Positions 35,859 to 44,333 of a stretch of DNA of 64,000 bases are shown here, piece after piece; the first letter of the stretch is position 1, and each line of letters starts with the position of its first letter. A program made the translations under genes and the position numbers. This DNA is from Actinomycetota bacterium. GTDB taxonomy: Bacteria > Actinomycetota > Acidimicrobiia > Acidimicrobiales > Microtrichaceae. The notes below the pieces were generated by a model, which searched no databases, was not told where the DNA came from, and worked only from the letters and a program-made list of their open reading frames with translations. The stretch covers positions 248,001 to 312,000 of the forward strand of contig JADJBW010000002.1 in NCBI GenBank assembly GCA_016703525.1, read 5' to 3'.

Positions 35859-36650
35859 ATGGGACGGCTCAACGGCCACGTCGCGGTGGTGACCGGTGCG
35901 GCTTCGGGAATCGGCGCAGCCTGCGTCGAGCGATTCCACCGGGAAGGCGCCCATGTCGTCGGGCTCGACCTGACGGTGCCCGCGACCTCGCGGCGCACTC
36001 GGGTCGAGCACCGCGAGGTCGACGTGACCGACGAGGCGGCCGTGGCCGCCGCGTTCGCCTCGATCGCCACGGCGCGTCGGAGGATCGACATCGTGGTGAA
36101 CGCCGCCGGTGTCGGAGGCGGCGCACCGGTCCACATGCTCGAAGGCAGCGAGTGGGACCGGATCATCGACGTCAACTTGAAGGGCACCTTCCACGTCGCG
36201 AAGGCCGCCGTGACGATCATGCTGGACCAGCCGTTGGTGGAGGGTGAGCGCGGCACCATCGTGAACCTCGCGTCGGTCGAGGGCCTCGAAGGCATGGCGG
36301 CCGGGAGCGCTTACAACGCGTCGAAGGGCGGCGTGGTCCTGCTGACGCGCAACATGGCGATCGACTACGGGCGCATGGGGATCCGCGTGAACGCCCTCTG
36401 CCCGGGCCTGATCCGGACCCCGATGACGAGCGCCGTCACCGACGAGCCCGACCTGGTCGCCATCCGTGACGCGATGCTCGCCGACCACAAGCTCGGCCGA
36501 TTCGGCGAACCCGAGGAGGTCGCCGCAGCGGCCCTCTTCCTGGCGTCGCGAGATGCGTCCTTCATCTCGGGCGTGGCGCTCCCGGTCGACGGCGGCTACA
36601 CCGCGGGCAGGGACCCACAGCTCACGCGGCTGTTCGGATTGGACGGCTAA
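35859..36650 (+). CDS. SDR family NAD(P)-dependent oxidoreductase
   Basis: 263 residues, classical SDR: VVTGAASGIGAACVERF, an Asp at the end of strand 2 (VVGLDL) that favours NAD, VVNAAGVGGG, the catalytic Ser in NLASVEG, YNASK, and GVALPVDGGYTAG at the end. GAGGA lies a few bases before ATG 35859, which gives MGRLNGHVAVVTG; the open frame begins 39 bases earlier. Monocistronic as far as can be seen; the substrate is unknown. Confidence 0.86.
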   Translation: MGRLNGHVAVVTGAASGIGAACVERFHREGAHVVGLDLTVPATSRRTRVEHREVDVTDEAAVAAAFASIATARRRIDIVVNAAGVGGGAPVHMLEGSEWDRIIDVNLKGTFHVAKAAVTIMLDQPLVEGERGTIVNLASVEGLEGMAAGSAYNASKGGVVLLTRNMAIDYGRMGIRVNALCPGLIRTPMTSAVTDEPDLVAIRDAMLADHKLGRFGEPEEVAAAALFLASRDASFISGVALPVDGGYTAGRDPQLTRLFGLDG

Positions 36651-36689
36651 CCGCGGCTCGGCGGCGGCGAGCGGGATAGCGTCGGCAGG

Positions 36690-36878
36690 GTGACGACCCG
36701 CCGGCCCGGCCCTCCCAGCGCTGCCGACTTCGACCGGATCGTGCGGTTCCGGCGGTTCCTCGCGACGGCTCGGACCGGACCCATCGGCCGGGCGGGTGGC
36801 CTCGTGCGGTCGGTGCCGCAGGTGGCTCCGGAGGCGCAACCGAGCGACCGGGAGGATCTTGACGATGACGACTCCTGA
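36690..36878 (+). CDS. Small Arg/Asp-rich hypothetical protein
   Basis: 62 residues from GTG 36690, starting MTTRRPGPPSAADFDRIVRF and ending in an acidic DREDLDDDDS. It overlaps the AI-2E transporter start by 14 bases in another frame, and its last codons contain that gene's ribosome-binding site, suggesting translational coupling. A helical FDRIVRFRRFLATA core is followed by a Gly/Pro-rich linker. No family is recognised and its small size makes it uncertain. Confidence 0.42.
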   Translation: MTTRRPGPPSAADFDRIVRFRRFLATARTGPIGRAGGLVRSVPQVAPEAQPSDREDLDDDDS

Positions 36879-37935
36879 CGGGCCGGTTCCCGGCTGGCTG
36901 AGGACCGCATCCGACTGGTCGTGGCGGCTCATCGTGATCGTCGTCGCCAGTTGGATGGTGGTGGTCGCCGCGATCGAGCTGGGCCTGATCGTCGGCCCGG
37001 TCCTGGTCGCCGCGATGATCTGTGCGTTGCTGGAGCCCATTCGGCGCCGGCTGCTGCGCCGAGGTCTCAGTGCGAACGCGTCGTGGATCGTCGCATTCGT
37101 CATCGGGTTCGCGTGCGTGTCCGGGGTGCTCGCGCTGGTGGTGAGTGAGTTCTACGACAGCTACGACGAGCTGGCCGCTCAGGCGCGCGACGGCGTGTCC
37201 GAGGTGACCGACTGGCTCGAGACGGGGCCCCTCAAGGTCGACGCGACGGGGGTCGACAGCGCGATGGATCGGGCGCTCAACTCGCTTCGCGACGATCCGG
37301 CCGAGGCGCTGGCCGGCACGTTCAGCGTGCTGTCGACCACCACGGGATTGCTGGCCGGCGGTCTACTGACCTTCGTCACCACGCTCTTCTTCATGAAGGA
37401 CCGGGCGGTGATGTGGGGTGCGGTGTTGCGCATGACCCCGGCGCCCCAACGCGACCGCGTCGACCGTGCCGGCAGGGCCGCGTGGCACGCCCTGATCGCG
37501 TACGTGAAGGTGACGTTGACATCGGCGGTCGTGGACTCGCTGGCGATCGGCATCGCCTCGGCTATCGCGGGCCTGCCGGTGGCATTCGCGCTGGGTGCGC
37601 TCGTGTTCCTCTTCGCGTTCATCCCGACCGTCGGGGCCATCGTGAGCGGTTCGGTGGTCGTGCTCGTGGCGTTGGTGTCGCGCGGGCCGACGGTGGCGGT
37701 CGTGATCGCCGGCGTCGTGCTGGTCGTTCAACAACTCGACGCGAACGTGATGTACCCGTGGCTCACGAGCCGGCAGCTCTCGATCCATCCGCTGGCGAGC
37801 CTGCTGCTCGTCGCCGCCGGTGGTGTGCTCGGAGGCATCTTCGGCGCCTTCATCGCTGTGCCGATCGCCGCGACGGTGATGGCCGCGTTCGGCCAGCTCC
37901 GATCGGATGACACCGACGGCATCTCGTTGCGCTGA
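36865..37935 (+). CDS. AI-2E family (UPF0118/PerM-like) transporter
   Basis: 356 residues with about seven membrane segments and the typical soluble insert (SEFYDSYDELAAQARDGVSE) after the third. The later LVFLFAFIPTVGAIVSGSVV and the VVQQLDANVMYPWLTSRQLS stretch, then LASLLLVAAGGVLGGIFGAF, are the family's strongest motifs. Members export AI-2, or act in Na+/H+ exchange or membrane permeability; the substrate here is unknown. ATG 36865 is preceded by GGGAGG at 36850-36855. Confidence 0.86.
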   Translation: MTTPDGPVPGWLRTASDWSWRLIVIVVASWMVVVAAIELGLIVGPVLVAAMICALLEPIRRRLLRRGLSANASWIVAFVIGFACVSGVLALVVSEFYDSYDELAAQARDGVSEVTDWLETGPLKVDATGVDSAMDRALNSLRDDPAEALAGTFSVLSTTTGLLAGGLLTFVTTLFFMKDRAVMWGAVLRMTPAPQRDRVDRAGRAAWHALIAYVKVTLTSAVVDSLAIGIASAIAGLPVAFALGALVFLFAFIPTVGAIVSGSVVVLVALVSRGPTVAVVIAGVVLVVQQLDANVMYPWLTSRQLSIHPLASLLLVAAGGVLGGIFGAFIAVPIAATVMAAFGQLRSDDTDGISLR

Positions 37936-37959
37936 CCGTCGGTACCGGGGTGTGTCACG

Positions 37960-38340
37960 ATGCCCGGCATGGATGACCTTCTGATCGCCCGATTGATCGC
38001 CGCCGGTCGAGTGCTGTTCGGCGCCTTGTGCGTCGGCGCGCCCAAGCTGCTGTTGCGTCGCGACGCCGCCTCGACCCCCGGCCCGGCCGTGTGGATGTTG
38101 CGGGCGTTCGGTGTCCGCGACGTCGCGCTGGGCGCCGGAACGCTCTCGGCACTGCGCGACGATCCGCCCGACACCCGATGGGTCGCCGTGAGCGCGGCCG
38201 CCGACAGCGCCGATATCGCTACCGCCGCAGCGTTCCGCGACGAACTCGGCCTCGGCGGGCTCGTCGCGACGCTTGCGCTGGCCGTGCCCGCCGCTGCGCT
38301 CGGCTGGAAGTCGGTCGCCGGCCTTCGGTCGCTGCGCTGA
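37960..38340 (+). CDS. Small membrane protein of unknown function (DUF4267-like)
   Basis: 126 residues with three or four hydrophobic segments: LLIARLIAAGRVLFGALCVG, then after the charged LLRRDAAST stretch VWMLRAFGVRDVALGAGTLS and a final hydrophobic run. The layout resembles DUF4267-type proteins, in which the RxFGxRDxxLG block is typical, but I cannot confirm the family. ATG 37960 or ATG 37969 could start it. A strong hairpin terminator follows. Confidence 0.6.
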   Translation: MPGMDDLLIARLIAAGRVLFGALCVGAPKLLLRRDAASTPGPAVWMLRAFGVRDVALGAGTLSALRDDPPDTRWVAVSAAADSADIATAAAFRDELGLGGLVATLALAVPAAALGWKSVAGLRSLR

Positions 38341-38361
38341 CTCGCAGCACGATGTGAGCCT

Positions 38362-38398
38362 GCGCTGCGACCGCACCATGATGGTGCGGCCGCAGCGC
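38362..38398. terminator. Bidirectional terminator hairpin
   Basis: An inverted repeat of 8 bp (GCGCTGCG/CGCAGCGC), one mismatch, then 9 bp (CCGCACCAT/ATGGTGCGG) around a tiny loop. It sits between two convergent genes (stops at 38340 plus and 38459 minus) and should end transcripts from both sides. There is no T-tract, as is common at this G+C content. Confidence 0.8.
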
Positions 38399-38458
38399 TC
38401 CCCAGCTCCCCAGCTTCCCCGATGGGGTTCGGTGGGAACGGGGGACGTCACCCGGCGA

Positions 38459-41119
38459 CTAGTCGCGGAGGCGGCGTCCCACGATCAGGAGGTACACGCC
38501 TCCGAGAAGCAGCGCAAGACCCGCTGCGGTGAGCGTCACCGATGAGGCACCGGTGGTCGCAAGGCTCGACCCGCCGCCGGAGCTCTTGACCGTCGTGGTC
38601 GTCGCCTTGATCGTCGTTGACCCCAACACCGTCGCCGGCGTCGTGGTCGCGGGCGTCGTGGTGGTCGTCGAGGTCGAGGTCGAGGTCGAGGTCGACGAGG
38701 TGGTCGAGGTCGACGAGGTCGACGAGGTGGTCGTGGTCGTCTCGGCGACGTGGTAGCCCACGTCGAAGGTGTGGTCGTTCGCCCCGGCTGCGCCGGTCAC
38801 GACGTCGATGACATCGGCCCCGCCGTCATCGACCGCATCGGAGTCGATGGCATCGACGGCGCCTGCGTCGGTGGCGGTGCGGGTGAGGGCATCGACGGTC
38901 ACGCCGGGCAGCCCGCTCAGGTCGGCCGTGGACCGATCGAAGCGCAGCCGGTAGGCCGTGTCGGTCTCCAGTCCACCGGCAACGACGCCGTAGTGGCTGT
39001 CGGGGCTCGCGGGCAGGTTCGGGGCCGTGTCGGACAGGAACAGGTAGGTGCCGTCCGCGGCGGTGATCGCCGTGGCGACCACATCGCCCGACCCGTCGAG
39101 CAGGTCGACGGTGACGCCGGGGATGCCGGCCTCGTCGGGGTCCTGGATGCCGTCACGGTCCGCGTCGAACCACACGAGGTTGCCGATCTCGAGCGGTGCT
39201 TCGTCGCACAACGCCTCCAGATCGCCGAGCCCGTTCGCCTTGCCGAACCGAACCCCGTCGGCCTGGGCGTCGAAGAGCTGGTAGGCGTGTCCGGCGGGGG
39301 AGCCGACGCCGCTCGTCGCCACGTCGATCCGCTCGAGGCGACCGGAGCTCTGGTCGTACCACCGCACGCCGCCTTGCAGGGGCGATCCCAGCGGATCGAG
39401 CGAGGTGACCGCGAGCGAGTTGGTCGACGGCAGGTAGACCATGCCGCCCTGCGCCGTCTCCTGCTCGGCGGTGCCCGACCGTTCATCGGAGTAGAACTCG
39501 CCGCCGCCGGGGCCCTGCGCGGTGCCGGCACCCGCAGCGTTCGAGAACGCAGGCTCGCACCCGGCGGGGGATGCGCCGTTCGACTCGAGCTGCCAGGTCC
39601 CCGAGCCGCTCTGGCAGGCTCGCAGCACGTCGCCGGAGCTGGTCGCGAGATACGGACTGTTGACCAGGTAGCCGAGCTGATCGCCGGCACGATCGCGGAA
39701 TCCGAGCATCATCGAGCCGCCGGCGAACTGGATGTCGCTCAGGATCGGCGTCGGGCGGGCGAGGTACGTGAGCGGAATCGCCGAGATCGGCACCGGAAGC
39801 TGGGCGTAGTCGGCGAGGTCGAAGCTCGATCGCCACGGGTTCCAGAACTTCTGAATCGCCGGCGACGGGCAGGTACCCAGGTAGGGGCTGGCACAGCCGC
39901 GCTCGAAGCCGAGTGAGGCATCGAGCACCGGGGCCGCGGCGAAGGTGTTGCTCGCCGTGTCGAAGCGGAACACGGAGGCGCGCAGGTCGGCGCGAGCATT
40001 GCTCGACTCGCCGCTGCACACCGCCCCGACATACACGCCGGACTCGCTCACGCCGAGGCCCATCGGCCGAAGGTCGCCCGACGGGCAGCTCGCGGGTGTG
40101 GGGATCGAGAAGCCCTGCACCTGCGCCGCTGTGGGGGCGAGCGTGGGATCGAGGCGGGTGTCGATGCGGTACAGCTTGCGATCGCCGAGGCTGACGACGA
40201 ACAGGTAGCGGCCGTCCTCGGAGAACTCGATGTCGCCCAGGCCGACCTTTCCGACCTCGTCCCACACCGGGTCGTTGCGCCACTGCGGTTCGGTGGTCAT
40301 CGGGGGCCGTGAGAGCGTTCCGGCCGGGTTCCCCGGTACGACCGAGTTGAGGTCGATGTAGAGCGACGGCACGTCGTCGGCTGTGCCTGCGACGCCATCG
40401 GCGCCGGGGGCGATGCGGTAGATCCCGCCCGGCCCGCCCGATCCCAGCGGTGTGTAGTGCTTGACGTACGCGGCGTAGAACTGCGTGCGCGAGGCGCGCT
40501 GGTAGGCGGCGCCGTTGACCGATCCGACTTCGCTTTGGTTGGCGAGCTCGGTCCGCGCTTCCTTGGCGGGTGTCGACGTGTCGGCATCGCTGCCGGCAGC
40601 GTTGTTGCGGAAGGACACCACATCGAACGAACTCGGGAACCCGCCGAAGGAGAAGCAGGCGGTGACCAGGCGAGGATTGGCCTGGCAGTACTCGGCGGGG
40701 TTCGCGACCGCGAAGTTCGCGACGCCACCGCTGGCGACCACGCGTACCGAAGTCGCCGAGGCGCCGTCGCCCGAGCCGACCGGAGCCTTGTGCAGCGGGG
40801 CCGGGAGGTCGCCGAGTTCGACGCGGAACGGCCCGGCTCCGAGCGCGCCCAAGTCGATGGAGTAGCGGCCGTCCGCTCCGGCCGCGGCCGAGGCCGAGGC
40901 GCCGGTGGAGGACGTGGCCGTGACGACAATGCCCGGCTGCGCTGCCTCGCCCGCATCGCGAACGCCGTTGCCGTTGGGGTCGCGGAAGACCGTGCCCGAC
41001 ACCGTCCCGGGTGCGCCGTCGGCGGCGAACCCGAGTGGAACGACGGACGCGAGCCCGAGCCCGCTCGCGATCATTCCGACGGCTGCGTAGCGCCGTGCTC
41101 TATCGACTTGCCTTCGCAT
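38459..41119 (-). CDS. LATTG-anchored surface protein with SdrD_B-type domains
   Basis: 886 residues. A signal peptide (Arg-rich start, hydrophobic VGMIASGLGLASVVPLGFA), an SdrD_B/carboxypeptidase-regulatory-like domain (SGTVFRDPNGNGVRDAGEA), a beta-propeller-like middle of 400 residues (SLYIDL, GLGDIEFSEDGRYLFVVSLG, RKLYRIDTRLDP), a second SdrD_B domain (IGNLVWFDADRDGIQDPDEAG), a Ser/Thr linker, and the sorting signal SSLATTGASS + membrane segment + GRRLRD. LAxTG signals are used by class E sortases, so the protein is probably linked to the cell wall. ATG 41119 is preceded by GAGGAG eight bases upstream; an earlier in-frame start at 41161 lacks one. Confidence 0.83.
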   Translation of the reverse strand: MRRQVDRARRYAAVGMIASGLGLASVVPLGFAADGAPGTVSGTVFRDPNGNGVRDAGEAAQPGIVVTATSSTGASASAAAGADGRYSIDLGALGAGPFRVELGDLPAPLHKAPVGSGDGASATSVRVVASGGVANFAVANPAEYCQANPRLVTACFSFGGFPSSFDVVSFRNNAAGSDADTSTPAKEARTELANQSEVGSVNGAAYQRASRTQFYAAYVKHYTPLGSGGPGGIYRIAPGADGVAGTADDVPSLYIDLNSVVPGNPAGTLSRPPMTTEPQWRNDPVWDEVGKVGLGDIEFSEDGRYLFVVSLGDRKLYRIDTRLDPTLAPTAAQVQGFSIPTPASCPSGDLRPMGLGVSESGVYVGAVCSGESSNARADLRASVFRFDTASNTFAAAPVLDASLGFERGCASPYLGTCPSPAIQKFWNPWRSSFDLADYAQLPVPISAIPLTYLARPTPILSDIQFAGGSMMLGFRDRAGDQLGYLVNSPYLATSSGDVLRACQSGSGTWQLESNGASPAGCEPAFSNAAGAGTAQGPGGGEFYSDERSGTAEQETAQGGMVYLPSTNSLAVTSLDPLGSPLQGGVRWYDQSSGRLERIDVATSGVGSPAGHAYQLFDAQADGVRFGKANGLGDLEALCDEAPLEIGNLVWFDADRDGIQDPDEAGIPGVTVDLLDGSGDVVATAITAADGTYLFLSDTAPNLPASPDSHYGVVAGGLETDTAYRLRFDRSTADLSGLPGVTVDALTRTATDAGAVDAIDSDAVDDGGADVIDVVTGAAGANDHTFDVGYHVAETTTTTSSTSSTSTTSSTSTSTSTSTTTTTPATTTPATVLGSTTIKATTTTVKSSGGGSSLATTGASSVTLTAAGLALLLGGVYLLIVGRRLRD
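38640..38750. repeat. Low-complexity Thr/Ser linker DNA
   Basis: Irregular repeats of GTCGTGGT and GAGGTCGAC-type words encode the Thr/Ser-rich stalk before the sorting signal. The nucleotide repeat is imperfect; its length may vary between strains because units are multiples of three. Confidence 0.6.
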
Positions 41120-41223
41120 TCGGACATCTCCTCGTTCGACCCCAGCCATGGTCGTGGGCACAGTCTCGTCGGTCCGGGCGCCGCGATTCGATGAGCAATC
41201 GTCCCTGAACTACGTTTAGGGCC

Positions 41224-41796
41224 TTGAAAGCCTTCTTCGGACGCCTGTTCCTCCGCCTCATCGGTTGGCGACCGGTGGGTGACGCTCCCACCAGCGGTTG
41301 CGTGATCGTGTGTGCACCCCACACCTCGAACATCGACTACCTGCTCATGATCGCGGTTTCGTGGGTGAACCACATGAACCTCTCGTTCCTCGGCAAGGCA
41401 TCGCTGTTCAAGCCGCCGCTCGGCTGGGTCATGCGAGCGACCGGGGGTGTGCCGGTGGACCGCACGTCGCCCCAGGGACTCGTGGGTCAGCTCGCCGACG
41501 AGTTCGCGGCGAATCCGGACTTGCGCCTCGCGATACCCGCCGAAGGAACTCGCAGCCGGGCCGAGCACTGGAAGTCGGGCTTCTACCGCATCGCCCAGGC
41601 CGCCGACGTGCCGATCGTGTTGGCGTTCGTCGACCGGGCGACGAAGACGTCGGGTTTCGGGCCCATCTTCATGCCGTCGGGCGATCTGGCCGCCGACATG
41701 GACATCGCACGCGAGTTCTACAGCGACAAGGTCGGCTGGAAGCACGAGCAGTTCGGCCCGATCCGTCTCCGCGAAGAGGGCGAGCTGCCGGACTAG
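41224..41796 (+). CDS. PlsC-like 1-acyl-sn-glycerol-3-phosphate acyltransferase family protein
   Basis: 190 residues. CAPHTSNIDYLLM contains the catalytic His-x4-Asp; GWVMRATGGVPVDRTSPQGL is motif II and AIPAEGTRSRAEHWKSGFY motif III (PEGTRS). It acylates lysophosphatidate or a related lysophospholipid at the membrane. It is short (typical 200-250 residues) and lacks a separate N-terminal membrane segment. The start TTG 41224 is the first in frame; no ATG is available before the HTSNID motif. Confidence 0.85.
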   Translation: MKAFFGRLFLRLIGWRPVGDAPTSGCVIVCAPHTSNIDYLLMIAVSWVNHMNLSFLGKASLFKPPLGWVMRATGGVPVDRTSPQGLVGQLADEFAANPDLRLAIPAEGTRSRAEHWKSGFYRIAQAADVPIVLAFVDRATKTSGFGPIFMPSGDLAADMDIAREFYSDKVGWKHEQFGPIRLREEGELPD

Positions 41797-41849
41797 GTCT
41801 GGACTCGGTCCGGACCGGATCGGGCCGGGGACGGCTAGATCGGGAACGG

Positions 41850-42815
41850 CTAGATCGTGCCGGCGAGGATCATCACGCCGGCGGCGATGCCGGCGGCAAT
41901 CCGGTACCAGCCGAAGAGCGCCAGGCCGCGCTGGCTGAGCCACGAGATCATGAACTTGACCGAGGCGAAGGCGGCGACGCCCGCGACCACGATGCCGAGC
42001 AACGGTGTGGCGACCCCGAACTGGTCGAGGATCTCGTTGCCGTGCTTGGCCAGGTCGTACACGGTGGCGGCGCTGAGGGTGATGAACCCGAGCAAGAAGC
42101 TGAACTCGACCGCCACGTCCATCGCGACCCCCATGAGCAGCGCGGCGATGATCGTGACCAGGCTGCGGCTGACACCCGGCCACATCGCCACGGTCTGAGC
42201 GACCCCGATGATGAGCGTGACGCGGGTGATCTGGGCGAGCGACGTGATCGAGGTGGTCAGCCGACTTTGGAGCCCGACGAAGATGAGGATGCCCACGCCG
42301 CCGACCAACCACGCAGCGGCGACCGGCCAGGGGCTGAGCAGCCGGTCCTTGATCGCGTCGCCGAAGATCTGGCCGATGATCGCCGCGGGCACGAACGCGG
42401 CGAGCAGGCTCATGAGCACCGAGCGGCCCTCGTCGCTGCGACCCAGCACGCCGTCGATCATGGTGACGAATCGCCGCCGGTAGATGCCGAGCACGGCGAC
42501 GATCGCGCCGATCTGAATGGCGATGGTGTAGCTATCGGCTGCGTTCTTGTCGGCATCCCCGGAGGTGCCGATGCCCATGAGACGCTCGGTGATCAGTAGA
42601 TGGCCGGTGGAGCTGACCGGAAGGTACTCGGTGACCCCCTCGACGACTCCGAGCACGACGGCCTCGGCGCTGCTCAGCGATGAGGATTCCGTGGACGGGC
42701 GCTCCGCTCGATCTGTGCCGGATGCCCCGGCCGCCATGGCGGAGATCCCGAGCAGCACGGCTATCGCGGCGACTGCTCCGACTGCTGAGCGCATGGTGAC
42801 GGCCCTCCTGGTCAT
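41850..42815 (-). CDS. uppP: Undecaprenyl-diphosphatase UppP (BacA) with an N-terminal extension
   Basis: The core from about residue 50 is a normal UppP: GVVEGVTEYLPVSSTGHLLI with the catalytic Glu and Ser, and WPGVSRSLVTIIAALLMG with the Arg. It dephosphorylates undecaprenyl diphosphate for recycling in wall synthesis. Ahead of it lie ~48 residues with a signal-like hydrophobic stretch (SAVGAVAAIAVLLGISAMAA) and a polar STESSSLSSAE linker, making 321 residues against ~270. The ATG at 42815 overlaps the upstream Pcs-like stop (ATGA), so the long form is likely real. Confidence 0.9.
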   Translation of the reverse strand: MTRRAVTMRSAVGAVAAIAVLLGISAMAAGASGTDRAERPSTESSSLSSAEAVVLGVVEGVTEYLPVSSTGHLLITERLMGIGTSGDADKNAADSYTIAIQIGAIVAVLGIYRRRFVTMIDGVLGRSDEGRSVLMSLLAAFVPAAIIGQIFGDAIKDRLLSPWPVAAAWLVGGVGILIFVGLQSRLTTSITSLAQITRVTLIIGVAQTVAMWPGVSRSLVTIIAALLMGVAMDVAVEFSFLLGFITLSAATVYDLAKHGNEILDQFGVATPLLGIVVAGVAAFASVKFMISWLSQRGLALFGWYRIAAGIAAGVMILAGTI

Positions 42816-43579
42816 GCGGTTGCCGCCCGGGTGTGGGTGTCACGTCGGCCGGCGAACGTGCGCCACACCCCGACGCCCACGATCCAGATCGTGCCGAGGT
42901 ACACGATCCCCTGCGCGGCGCGAGCCCCGATGGGCAGGCAGGATTCGGTGCATCCGGCGAGTCGGTCGTCGAGGATCCAGGTGAGGTAGATCATCGCCCC
43001 GATCCAGATGACCAGCACGGGAATGGTGATCTTGCGGAAGTCGCGGACCCGGATCGGGTGAATGAACTTGAGCGGAACGATCGTGAGAACCGACAGCAGG
43101 ACGACGACGACGGCGTTGACCACCGGCCGCGACTGCGTCACGAACAAGATGTTGACGACCAGGTTCCACATCGCGGGAAAGCCGTTGAAGTAGCAGTCCT
43201 CGGTCTGGATGTGCGTGTACGAGAAGAGGTAGAGCGACGTGAGGAGGATGAGGCCGGTGCCGACGATGTCGAACTTCGCCGGCAAGAGATGGAACTCGTG
43301 GATGAAGAACGCCGGTGCCACCACGCACGTGACGTAGTCGATGACGAGGTCCATGACGTGCCCGTCGATCATGGGCAGGACGGTGGACACGTCGTACTTG
43401 CGGGCGATGGGACCGTCGAGCCCGTCGATGATCATGGCGACCATCATCCAGAGCAGCGATGCCCGTGGGCTCCCGTCGAGCGCCGAGAGCAGGCCGAAGA
43501 ACCCGGCGAGGATGCCGCTCGCGGTGAAGATGTGGATCGCCCAGGCGATCCGGGGCTGTGCGGCAGTGGTCTCGGTCAT
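42812..43579 (-). CDS. Phosphatidylcholine synthase-like CDP-alcohol phosphatidyltransferase
   Basis: 255 residues, about eight membrane segments. The CDP-alcohol motif appears as DGLDGPIARKYDVSTVLPMI then DGHVMDLVIDYVTCVVAPAF, which is closer to bacterial Pcs than to PgsA or PssA: Pcs also reads DG.DGPLAR......LP....D..DLV.DY.TYV..PA. Pcs condenses choline with CDP-diacylglycerol to phosphatidylcholine. Several Pcs features (the FTASGI start, two-domain size) agree, but the head-group alcohol is inferred. First gene of the uppP pair. Confidence 0.78.
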   Translation of the reverse strand: MTETTAAQPRIAWAIHIFTASGILAGFFGLLSALDGSPRASLLWMMVAMIIDGLDGPIARKYDVSTVLPMIDGHVMDLVIDYVTCVVAPAFFIHEFHLLPAKFDIVGTGLILLTSLYLFSYTHIQTEDCYFNGFPAMWNLVVNILFVTQSRPVVNAVVVVLLSVLTIVPLKFIHPIRVRDFRKITIPVLVIWIGAMIYLTWILDDRLAGCTESCLPIGARAAQGIVYLGTIWIVGVGVWRTFAGRRDTHTRAATA

Positions 43580-43591
43580 CGGCTCGACAGG

Positions 43592-44278
43592 CTAACGGTG
43601 GGGGTCGGTCGAGCGCGACTCGTCGGGCGACAACAGTTCGCTGGGCGGCGCGGCCAGACCGTTGCCGGCGAGCCCGCCCCAGAGCAATTCGGACAGGTAA
43701 TCGACGAGGTCGAGACGCGACATCGTGCGGCGATCGAGCCACCATTCGCACGCCAGGTGCACCATGCCGACGATGCCGAACGCCCAGGCCTCCGCGCCGC
43801 CGGAGTCGACTCGCCGTTCGCGCAGGAAGCCGCCGAGTACGCGTGCGAGGGCCGCCCCGAGTTCGGCGACCAACCGGTGTCCGGCGGCGCCGTCGTGGTT
43901 CAGAAAGGAGCCGTTGGTCAGGAACCGGTACACCTCCGGCTCGGCCTCGACGAAGCTGAGCCAGAGGTCGATCGCGGCACGCATGAGTTCGCGCGGGTCG
44001 GAGATCTGGGCGCTGCGCTCCGCCATCTGCGCGGCGAGCGCGGCGCCGAACCGCTCCGCGATGGCGAAGCCGAGCCCTGCCTTGTCGCCGAAGTGCGAAT
44101 ACAGGATCGGCTTGGTGATGCCGGCCTCTTTGGCGATCGCATCCATCGACACGTCGGGACCTTCGCGGCGCACCGCCGCGACCGCCGCGTCGAGCAATTC
44201 GTGGCGTCGCTGCTCCCGATCGTTCAGCTCTCCGTCGGTGCCGCGGCCACCTCGGGGCGATCGGGTCCGCGCGGTCAC
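43592..44278 (-). CDS. TetR family transcriptional regulator
   Basis: 228 residues. The HTH spans about residues 20-65: RRHELLDAAVAAVRREG, then DVSMDAIAKEAGITKPILYSHFGDKAGL. The C-terminal ligand domain has WLSFVEAEPEVYRFLTNGS and MVHLACEWWLDRRTM, typical of TetR_C33-like lipid-metabolism regulators. GTG 44278 is chosen; the frame is open upstream but codes no recognised sequence. It lies just downstream of, and divergent from, the radical SAM gene and in front of the lipid genes, which it may control. Confidence 0.84.
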   Translation of the reverse strand: MTARTRSPRGGRGTDGELNDREQRRHELLDAAVAAVRREGPDVSMDAIAKEAGITKPILYSHFGDKAGLGFAIAERFGAALAAQMAERSAQISDPRELMRAAIDLWLSFVEAEPEVYRFLTNGSFLNHDGAAGHRLVAELGAALARVLGGFLRERRVDSGGAEAWAFGIVGMVHLACEWWLDRRTMSRLDLVDYLSELLWGGLAGNGLAAPPSELLSPDESRSTDPHR

Positions 44279-44333
44279 AGCGCCACCGTACCCGCCGGAC
44301 GGAGATGTGGTGCACGCACGCGAAGATGGTGCG

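Noticed and set aside
41806..41817. Palindrome CGGTCCGGACCG after the PlsC-like gene
   Set aside because: It has no loop and is short; not convincing as a terminator or operator.
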